Source: Fusarium oxysporum f. sp. lycopersici 4287
Lineage: Eukaryota > Ascomycota > Sordariomycetes > Hypocreales > Nectriaceae
Assembly: GCF_000149955.1 (NCBI RefSeq)
Contig: NC_030994.1
Span: 186,001-250,000 of the forward strand
Reading direction: 5' to 3'
Length of the DNA: 64,000 nucleotides
Numbering within the stretch: position 1 is the first letter of the stretch; each line of letters opens with the position of its first letter. The translations under genes and the position numbers were made by a program. Shown here piece after piece: positions 56,808 to 64,000 of the stretch. The notes under the pieces are model-generated. The model ran no database searches. It was not told the origin of the DNA and worked only from the letters and a program-made list of their open reading frames with translations.

Positions 56808-58785
56808 GTTGCTAATGTGTTGTTGTAAATGGAACGAAGATTGTCACCTGGACAATTGGCAAGTTATGATATAGATGTAGCTGAATGATGAAGAGGCAAA
56901 TACAAGTGGAATTAACCCCAGCTTTATACCGCTCGCCTCACGAATCTTGTATAAAATAGCGCAGCGATGGTCCGACAGGATAGGGGCTGGGCAAAAGACG
57001 CTGAGACGTCATGGCAGAGGTTTCTTGATTGGGGTAAAGGGTCCGCACGAAGTATCGCCGCTGAAATCAAGGCTGCATTGCTCCATTCTGGGCGGTGCGA
57101 AGGTGGATATCGCCCCAAGCACGGAAGCCCCATGGGGGTTTATGAAACGTTTCCACATCGGTCGATAGAGGAATTCACTCGTTCGGCCAGACTCGGTCAC
57201 TAAGTGAGACGTTGGTGTGATATCCACAGAGGAAGTTGTCCGGTCCAGTCGGATGTTGACCAGAGAGTGCACTGCTCTTCTGCTGGGCAAGACTTAGGGT
57301 CCTTGGCTTAGAGGGACTGCTTCGAGTGATGGAAATTAGACCGAAGTAGTAAAGTCTGTGCTTTCTTGTCGCTCGGTATCGCCGGGGTTGACGTCAGTGC
57401 CGTGTCTTGACGCGTCTAAGAATCTCAGCCTCATTTAGCCGCCAACGTTAACACGACGTCGAGATCAATATCCAGATATAATATGCATCAGTAGCCTTGA
57501 TGCTATCTCTTTTTCTGTCTTTTCCCTTTTTTTTTCTTGCCATTCATCTTGATATCAATGAAGGAGACTCTCATGAACGCGAGGCAAACTTTGACCATTT
57601 CTTGGCATATTATGGGCTCATCATTACTATGACTAAACTATCTCCATTTTCGCCTTGGCAAACTCCATCACCAGAGTCAAATCTCCATAATAACCCACAT
57701 TTTAGGTCCCTGATCCCCTCTAATCACCAGAAAAATGTGAGCGAATGCAAATGCTTTGCGAAATCAGGTCCCCCGAGTCTGGAGTCGTGAGATTCGTTGA
57801 GTTTTCATTAGTGATGAGAACCAGAATTCTCAGGAGCCCCATGGGGAAGGCGGATATTCCCCAGACGTGATTTGAACTGTCATACTTGGCATATGGTAAA
57901 GAGAATATCAACAAGATGATCACTGAAGATGTAACAGCAGAGGATGTCCGTCGGCATACGGGCGGTAGATCTACGCCACTATGCCGAGTTATGTCATTCC
58001 GCTCACTTTAATTCCTTCTAGAAATTCCACGCACGCTGAAAAAGGATACTTTCGGCTAGTCTTTCTGGTCATTGCTTGCGCGGCGCTTCAGCTTACCACT
58101 CTCCGGCAAAGATCTACACGTCAGACCAATCCGGATAAAGACACGAGTAAGTCGTCCCGAGGCACTGACATCAATCAGCAGATCATTGGCGGTAACCTTC
58201 CTCATTAAACAAGGAATAGGAGAAGGCCTCAATCACTATATGTCTCAGCGATAAGATCGCTTTTCACCAATTATACATTGATATCCTCGTATCAGTTCAC
58301 TTGGCAAGGGGTAATAAAAACTCGAATTGGATAATGCTCGCGTTGGGGGCATATGCACGTCCCGATTGTAGATCCTGGCTTCTACGTGATCTTATGCGCG
58401 ATTTATTCTAGAATTCTTCTTCGCGTTTCATTAGTGCATATTAACCGCTTGTTTCATGATTGGATTCCTTCGGGTCAATGACGGGACTGCCGGGATATGC
58501 GTGTATATGACTGAAGACTATAGAATCTAGACAAGCGAAACCGGGAGATCCTTGCGACGAATCATACGTGAAGTGGTCTGCTTAGGCTGAGCGGCATGAC
58601 CTGGAGCTAATATCCGTACTTGAGATGTTAAGGCAGCAATTATCACTGGAGTAGAGATCGCCCATCATGGACGCCTGGTTATCGGCTCTGGCGGTGTCTA
58701 ATAATTCTCTCATCAACAGGTTCGGCGAAACAGTCTGTAATTGACTACTCCTTGGCCCTCTATAAAATGCAACAGCGAATGCGGG
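56808..58785. other. Intergenic stretch of about 2 kb
   Basis: Holds the transporter's 5' flank and otherwise nothing recognisable; frames up to 97 codons on either strand lack features. A T-rich tract lies near 57505-57540. Confidence 0.5.
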
Positions 58786-60002
58786 CTAGATTTTGATGAC
58801 AACCTTTCCTACATGTTTGCCAGAGTAAAGATAGTCAAAAGCTGCTGGCGACTCTTCAAACGAGAAAACACGGTCCACAAGCGGAGCAAGGGAAACCTTC
58901 TTCTCCTCTAGGAACTTATTCAGACTCAGATAATCCTCCTTGGAGCCAGTGGCGATTCCCCTGGAACAACAGCTGTCAGTGCATATTCTTAATTATTTCT
59001 CGGGAAAGTAACAACTCACTTGATTCTCGCGGACTTCCCCATCAGTGCCATAATAGCAGCAGGCTGCCAATCGCCACCAACACCATCTAGAAATCCAACC
59101 AGGGATACCGTGCCCCCTCGCTGACGCAAGAAGCTTATATCCGTGGGAATAGACGCTGGGCCAGTGTTGTTGATGACGAAATCAACGCCCCGACCGTCTG
59201 TTAGGCGCTTTACTTCAGATGCTTGGTCCTGGGTGATTTTGTAGTTGATACCACGGACCTGAGAGCCAAGTTTCTTGATGGCTTCAAGCTTCTCGTCGGA
59301 CGAAGATGTAATAATCGGTTGGACGCCCGCAGCGATACAGATTAACAGGGCAAACATGCTGACACCTCCCGTACCTATTCAATTAGTTAATCTCGTGATA
59401 GAAAGCCCGAATGTTCACGAAAATCGAACCTTGTAGAAGGGTGCTGCGTAACTTGGATAGCGTAGTCAGGCCGTCAAGAGAATTCCAGGCCGTGACGCCA
59501 GCGCAGGTGATGGTAGCCGCCTTCAGTCAATCACAGGTCAGCAGAAGTTACGACTGTCCAGATCGCTATCTCTTACCTCTTCCCATGGTAGATGCCTGGG
59601 TAGCTGTACCAGATGCTTGTCCTGATAAATAGCGTACTCACGAAGGACGCCAGCAGTGTCTCCACCAAGGGCGCAATGAGGCTCGTCGTCGTACCCCGTG
59701 ATACTGTTGAGGTCAAATATAACCGAGACATGATCTCCCGTAGAGAAATCTTTAACCGCAGATCCAATTGCGACGACCTCAGCGGCAGCGTCAGAGCAAG
59801 GAATACCTCGCTCCTCCACTTCCACCGGATAGATACCGTTGAGCATAGCTACATCGCGGAAGTTGAGAGAGACGGCGTGAATCTTGATCAAAACTTCATT
59901 TGGTCCAAGCTCTCGCGGTACCTTTTCAGTAGACGGTTTAATGGTCCTCGGAAGATCGCCTGTAGTGCGTCTAAACGCTCGATAGGTCTCGGGAAGCGAC
60001 AT
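58786..60002 (-). CDS. Quinone-oxidoreductase-like MDR dehydrogenase
   Basis: Predicted 348-residue medium-chain dehydrogenase/reductase. Exons are 60002-59577, 59520-59430, 59374-59020 and 58960-58786 (1047 nt, in frame); introns are 55-59 nt. The GroES-like half has NEVLIKIHAVSLNFRDVAML and GIPCSDAAAEVVAIGSAVK. The Rossmann half has ITCAGVTAWNSLDGL and, across intron 2, LLQGTGGVSMFALLICIAAG, the glycine-rich NADPH motif; VDFVINNTGPASI and GKHVGKVVIKI close the fold. The catalytic-zinc Cys of alcohol dehydrogenases is replaced by NFRD, as in zinc-independent quinone oxidoreductases and enoyl reductases. Each splice restores conserved sequence, so the model is strong. The substrate is unknown. 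Confidence 0.9.
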
Positions 60003-60654
60003 TTTTATCTGGGGTTAGTAGTTAAGTAGGAGATTCTGTGTGAAAGGTGAAACATCTAGTATTAGGATATAGACTTATATAACTATCAACTTAGGAAATT
60101 TATTTAATTGACGTTCTTGCGGAGTTTGGTTAACGTTAGATTCTTTAAAGCGTGGCGGTGATTATAAATACGTGGCTGCCGGGAATACTAGCACCCGAGG
60201 CCCCGGGAGATCAATGCTAGCTTGCTTGTATTAGCCCCGAATTCTCCGTAATAAACTTGTTGGAATGGTATTAAGTGCTCTATCTGTGGGGCTCTATCCA
60301 AATTATAGCTTTTCAAAGTCCGCAGCTGTGCGGAGGAATACATCTCTGGCGGAGTTATGAGATCATAGTATTACATATGGTTCTCAAGAACTGTTTTCCT
60401 AATTAATCGTAGACTTTAAGAGTTTGCCGGTCATGGGCTATGAATGACCAATCACTTCCGACTAGAAATTTGAAGCCTGTTGTAAGGCAACCTTTTCGGG
60501 TTGTATTTATAGCTATATAGTGACCTAGTGCTATCCTTCCATAGGCCATTTTGCGATCCAGGGCATCGCAAGGTCAGAGATCTCTTGGCGAAGGACTTTG
60601 AACAGATTGACAAGACCAACAGCACCAGCGCTTCATGCCTCGCCAGTCTACTCT
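60003..60654. other. Intergenic region, no supported gene
   Basis: This 652-bp stretch contains the MDR gene's 5' flank (left) and the 3' flank of the tautomerase pseudogene (right). No recognised signal. Confidence 0.5.
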
Positions 60655-61110
60655 TTATTTCTCCTCCCATTCCGAAGGGCGCCCATCCTGAGCCCAAGCC
60701 CTCTCCGCTTCACTTCTCCATGGCGGCGGCGCGATTCCATTGGACCTCCAAAAGTCGCGCTGAGTATCAGTGACGGTGATTTCCCAATCATAGCCTTTAC
60801 CAGCGATGTATGGCTTGATCGTAGCATTGATATAATCGCTGAACTGCTTGGGGAAGTTCTCCATGTGGACACCCTCATGACTATGAACAGCCATGTGCTG
60901 AACAACTAGTCGAACAAAAGGCTTCTCGTCTCTGGCTTCACCACCAACAAAGACATGGCCTAGAGGAAGCAGGATGAATTGAACGACGTAGAAAGCGGGG
61001 AGGCCGTTTTCGCCACTGGAGTAGATCTTGATGATGTCTTGGGCAAGCTAGTTGCGGGTCTCCTGGGAGTCGAAGGCGCCCTCCATGTGATAAATGTTCC
61101 AGAGAGGCAT
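60655..61110 (-). pseudogene. Tautomerase (cis-CaaD-like) gene with one in-frame stop
   Basis: Read from the ATG at 61110, the frame gives MPLWNIYHMEGAFDSQETRN, a TAG stop at codon 21 (61050-61048), and then an uninterrupted 130-codon frame to 60655 with LAQDIIKIYSSGENGLPAFY, GHVFVGGEARDEKPFVRLVV, QHMAVHSHEGVHMENFPKQF and DTQRDFWRSNGIAPPPWRSE. This matches fungal tautomerase-3-type proteins of about 150 residues in which Pro2 becomes the N-terminal catalytic base after Met removal. A downstream start would lose that Pro. No GT donor lies between the ATG and the stop, so splicing within the coding part cannot remove it. The simplest reading is a single nonsense change (for example CAG to TAG) in an otherwise intact gene. 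A sequencing error is the alternative. Confidence 0.78.
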
Positions 61111-62271
61111 GTTGAGAGTTGATTCGGTTGGTACGTGCGGTTGAAATTTGTCTTTGGGCGATGATATTGAATGAGAAGTGAGTAGATGGTATGAGCTGCT
61201 CTGGTCAGTGGAAGAGGCCTGTCTTTTTATGCTCTACGATTTTTTCTTGCTTGCTTTACCTGAGATTGCTGTTGAGACCCTTGGGCAAGGATAGAAGTGG
61301 TTGTTCAAACGTTTCTCAACACATGTCTCTATCTCGACGTGGGTCTCTATCTCAACGAACGTTTCTATCCCATCACAAGTCTCTGTCCAACCTAAGTCTC
61401 TATCCCAACAATTTTGTTACTATTTAATAATCATCCAAGGCTTCGGCTTTCATCCTAGACTATGCTGACCCACTTCTCTGGACTTGTACGACCCCAACCG
61501 GCAGAGTTATGTAAATTCAAGTGGATGTCATTATGATTATTAATTATTCCCGACTATGACCAAACTGTAAGTCTGCGAATGTATAATGGCACTTTATGTG
61601 TTGACACTACGAAAATTGGAAATTCTTATTAATATGTTAAAACCCCAGAATAGTAATCATTGCAATTATTATAAGTGCTTTCAGGGCGTGCCATTAATAC
61701 TGTCGCAGCTTGATTAATTCAACCACCACTGATGGGGTGCAATAGGTGATGTCAGAGGGCAAGTCACCCAACCTTCGGTCAGCCCGGACTTCGGACAGCG
61801 TATCGGGATGATCTATCTGCACCGCGGAAGGAATATTAAACTCTCTTCTCTTAATGAGCTCGATCTCGTGAGCCCTCTAGCTAGCAGATGCACTCCTATA
61901 AAAGAAGGTCTCGAGAAGGCCTTGTCCTTGAAGCAGCTTTGATCTGATACAGCCTGTAGCGCCTTTGGCTTTATCAGGTGATAATACCCGAAACTCACAA
62001 CGTCAGGGGAATTGCTTGGCATGAGCCAAGAGCGACTCTTATTACTTTGGCCCCCAAAAGAGTATCATTTGCGACCCATGCACGCTTGCGATTGGACACC
62101 TCGAGCAATTCAGCCTTGATTTGAGCATTGCGTCTCACGGGGCAGTCATGCTGTGCCTCAGTCAATCAACTGATGATGAACGAAGGCATTTTTCGTTGAC
62201 CCTGAATACGTCAAAGACTTCTCATCAGCTCTGATATTCCACTTAACCTCTGATGCCGATTGATCGCTCAA
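61111..62271. other. Intergenic region with minisatellite
   Basis: About 1.2 kb. It contains the 5' flank of the tautomerase gene with an 18-nt tandem repeat (listed separately), an AT-rich stretch near 61490-61690 and the 5' flank of the arrestin-like gene. No supported gene. Confidence 0.5.
61311..61411 (+). repeat. 18-nt degenerate minisatellite, about 5.5 units
   Basis: Units begin with GTCTCTATC or GTTTCTATC: 61325-61342, 61343-61360, 61361-61378, 61379-61395 (17 nt) and a partial unit at 61396-61411, preceded by a partial unit at 61311-61324. It sits about 200 bp upstream of the tautomerase ATG. Confidence 0.65.
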
Positions 62272-63606
62272 ATGAACAACATCCATACACCTCTCAGATC
62301 CGGCCCATTACTGGGTATTAGCCTGGACCAAGATACCTATATCCCAGGTGATATTATTACTGGCCATGTATATCGACAATTTCATACCATAAGTCCAGAT
62401 GCATCTTTGAGCATTTGCATGTTTGCACGAGGGAGGACAATAGGAGTTATTGGCAACAACTCCCAAGAATACCGAGGAGTTTTCGACCTCTGCTATCATC
62501 CAAAGATCATCTTCCATGGGCCTTTACATATCGAGTCGTCGAAACACAAACACAAATGGCCATTCAATGTCACGCTTCCAAAATACGTCAATACTTATAC
62601 ACCTTTGGGTCCCATTAGCCATAGAATGCCACCATCGTATATGCTTCGAAAGACGAAGAACATGGCAGCAGTCATTGAATATTTCATCAAGACCAGACTC
62701 ACAATGACTGTTCAAGGTCAGACTGAAGTACTCGAGGCCACCTTTCCCTTCAAAGTCATAAACATGACTCCAGATTCTCCAATTGCAGACCTTAGAGTTG
62801 AACGACATCGCCATCAATGTATTGTCTCAAGTCACCGACTTATTCCTGGGATGCAAGATGTGAAGGTCTCCTGGAAAGACAAGATTAAACAATCTCTTCA
62901 TGGTTCGAAGAATCCTACATTGGCGTTTGATTTGTTTGTTGAAGTACCGAAGGTCGTTCAGCTGGATAACCCAACACCGATACCGTTCAGGCTCTTGGTG
63001 TCACCGAACTGGGAAGAAACGAGCGATACAATTCAATATGTAGCACAGGACGTCAAGCTTGTATCGGTACACGTCTGTATTATCACCATCACGACGATTA
63101 TTTGCCATGCGGGGTTACAAGTAACAGAAAGCAAAGAGGTCGACCTTGGACTCAGTCAGGCTATCAAGCTGCGCGGCGAAACAATACGAATCCCATTTAC
63201 AGCTGATTGTCAACCCATCGATATCGGAGAAATGATCAACCTTCGGATCGGCCTACAAAGTACAGGATTTCCTCAACAATGGACATCTGTACAGTCCGAG
63301 TTTACGCACTCATTCCAGATATACAACATCCGTGTTTCACATCAGCTAAAATGGTCAGTGCAAGGTGAAATTGCAGGAGAAAGATTCAAAGCGACAGGAA
63401 CATCTGATTTATTAGTCCTGAGGCCGAGCGATGGCCGAGAGCATAGCGAACAAGAAACGAATTCACAGGATGTTGTTTTGGAGGCTGGGGAGAGGATACC
63501 GCTGCGTCAGGATTCATCGTGGATTAGGCCACCTGCTGAAGAACAACTACCGAGCTTTGCTGACACTCAGAGAGAAGGATCACTTGTAGGAATGGCTCGC
63601 AGCTGA
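62272..63606 (+). CDS. Arrestin-like domain protein
   Basis: Predicted 444-residue single-exon protein from the ATG at 62272. It opens with the arrestin N-domain plan SGPLLGISLDQDTYIPGDII, TGHVYRQ, then PKIIFHGPLHIESSKHKHKW and PFNVTLPKYVNTYTPLGPIS. The second beta-sandwich includes LAFDLFVEVPKVVQLDNPTP and IPFRLLVSPNWEE. The C-terminal tail (about 60 residues) is acidic and Ser/Gln-rich and ends with QLPSFADTQREG. Alpha-arrestins in fungi adapt ubiquitin ligases to membrane transporters, but no PY (PPxY) motif is visible here, so this may be a divergent arrestin without that role. A tandem paralogue begins 321 bp downstream. Confidence 0.8.
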   Translation: MNNIHTPLRSGPLLGISLDQDTYIPGDIITGHVYRQFHTISPDASLSICMFARGRTIGVIGNNSQEYRGVFDLCYHPKIIFHGPLHIESSKHKHKWPFNVTLPKYVNTYTPLGPISHRMPPSYMLRKTKNMAAVIEYFIKTRLTMTVQGQTEVLEATFPFKVINMTPDSPIADLRVERHRHQCIVSSHRLIPGMQDVKVSWKDKIKQSLHGSKNPTLAFDLFVEVPKVVQLDNPTPIPFRLLVSPNWEETSDTIQYVAQDVKLVSVHVCIITITTIICHAGLQVTESKEVDLGLSQAIKLRGETIRIPFTADCQPIDIGEMINLRIGLQSTGFPQQWTSVQSEFTHSFQIYNIRVSHQLKWSVQGEIAGERFKATGTSDLLVLRPSDGREHSEQETNSQDVVLEAGERIPLRQDSSWIRPPAEEQLPSFADTQREGSLVGMARS

Positions 63607-63927
63607 GACCAGTAAGGAGAGATAAACTCAATGTGGATAGCACAGACCTTTGCCTGGGCTTTGACGCTTGGGATACTTCACCATGTATTAATAAGCATGG
63701 ACAGATAATACCATTAATAGCTCAGAAAAGCGCGCTTCATTCTTTATATCTATATCATGACTAGGTGACCAAGTAAGCCCTTACTTCAAACGGCGACAAG
63801 ACACCACTCTGCTCTTTTCCAGAATGCGTTGACATGATAGGCACCAACTAGACTTCCTTGCCACCACTTACTCATAGGCTATAACATTCCTCGAACCCTG
63901 AACACAGTCCACCGACTAATCGCTCAA
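63607..63927. other. Short spacer between tandem arrestin-like genes
   Basis: The 321-bp spacer between the two paralogues. The last bases before the second ATG (CGCTCAAATG) repeat those before the first, so the duplicated unit extends a little upstream of the coding start. Confidence 0.55.
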
Positions 63928-64000
63928 ATGTACAACATTCACATGAGTTTTAGCTCCGGCCCATTATTGGGCGTTATCGTGGACAGAGATACATATGTTG
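63928..64000 (+). CDS. Arrestin-like paralogue, 5' fragment cut by window edge
   Basis: Only 24 complete codons are inside the window: MYNIHMSFSSGPLLGVIVDR then DTYV. They align with the start of the upstream gene (SGPLLGISLDQDTYIPGD). The identical upstream context and the spacing show a tandem duplication. The remainder lies beyond position 64000. Confidence 0.75.
   Translation, partial: MYNIHMSFSSGPLLGVIVDRDTYV

Noticed and set aside
61048..61050. Removal of the tautomerase stop by an intron ending at CAACTAG
   Set aside because: The TAG does look like an acceptor, but no GT exists between the ATG and it; a donor upstream would delete the conserved start and Pro2.

Overview
The window looks like nuclear DNA of a filamentous ascomycete, most likely a Fusarium-type Sordariomycete. 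Genes carry short introns (about 44-104 nt, mostly 44-63) with GTAAGT/GTATGT-type donors and YAG acceptors. The families present are typical of these fungi: Zn2Cys6 regulators, an RTA1-like protein, a hydrophobin, PaxM-like FAD monooxygenases and arrestin-like proteins. No tRNA, rRNA, CRISPR array or intact transposon was recognised. Exon coordinates were derived by hand from splice signals and frame continuity. Every multi-exon gene model listed sums to a multiple of three; the two decayed loci at 43.6-44.9 kb do not resolve into models.

Left part (0-21 kb). An amino-acid permease on the minus strand, whose conserved reading needs a 3-nt microexon, is followed by an FAD/NAD(P) oxidoreductase. 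From 8.4 to 20.7 kb lies what reads as an aromatic-acid catabolic cluster. It holds an MFS transporter, a 2,3-dihydroxybenzoate-decarboxylase-type amidohydrolase, a small NTF2/SnoaL-like protein, a salicylate-hydroxylase-type monooxygenase and two divergent Zn2Cys6 regulators. The promoter between the decarboxylase and the SnoaL-like gene and the promoter of the hydroxylase share three sequence blocks, which suggests joint control. The inferred logic is uptake of a benzoate, then hydroxylation or decarboxylation to catechol; ring cleavage would lie elsewhere.

Middle part (21-43 kb). A small hydrophobin and a 4.8-kb gene-poor stretch precede a second accessory group: an FAD monooxygenase, a ferric-reductase-like membrane flavoprotein, an SDR, a SnoaL-like protein and a 793-aa FAD monooxygenase with a long membrane-embedded C-terminal extension. 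The 3' end of an alpha/beta hydrolase gene lies against the stop codon of that monooxygenase. A secreted cysteine-rich protein, a Zn2Cys6 regulator and an RTA1-like protein follow. No PKS, NRPS or terpene synthase is visible, so this may be the edge of a metabolite cluster or a catabolic group.

Right part (43-64 kb). This is more decayed and repeat-bearing: AT-rich islands, two broken coding remnants, three paralogous fungal C2H2-type proteins, and a dispersed repeat with C-to-T-biased divergence (RIP-like). It also holds an epoxide hydrolase, a GNAT acetyltransferase, an AAAP amino-acid transporter, a quinone-oxidoreductase-like MDR enzyme, and a tautomerase gene intact except for one early in-frame stop. 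The window ends with an arrestin-like gene and the first codons of a tandem paralogue.
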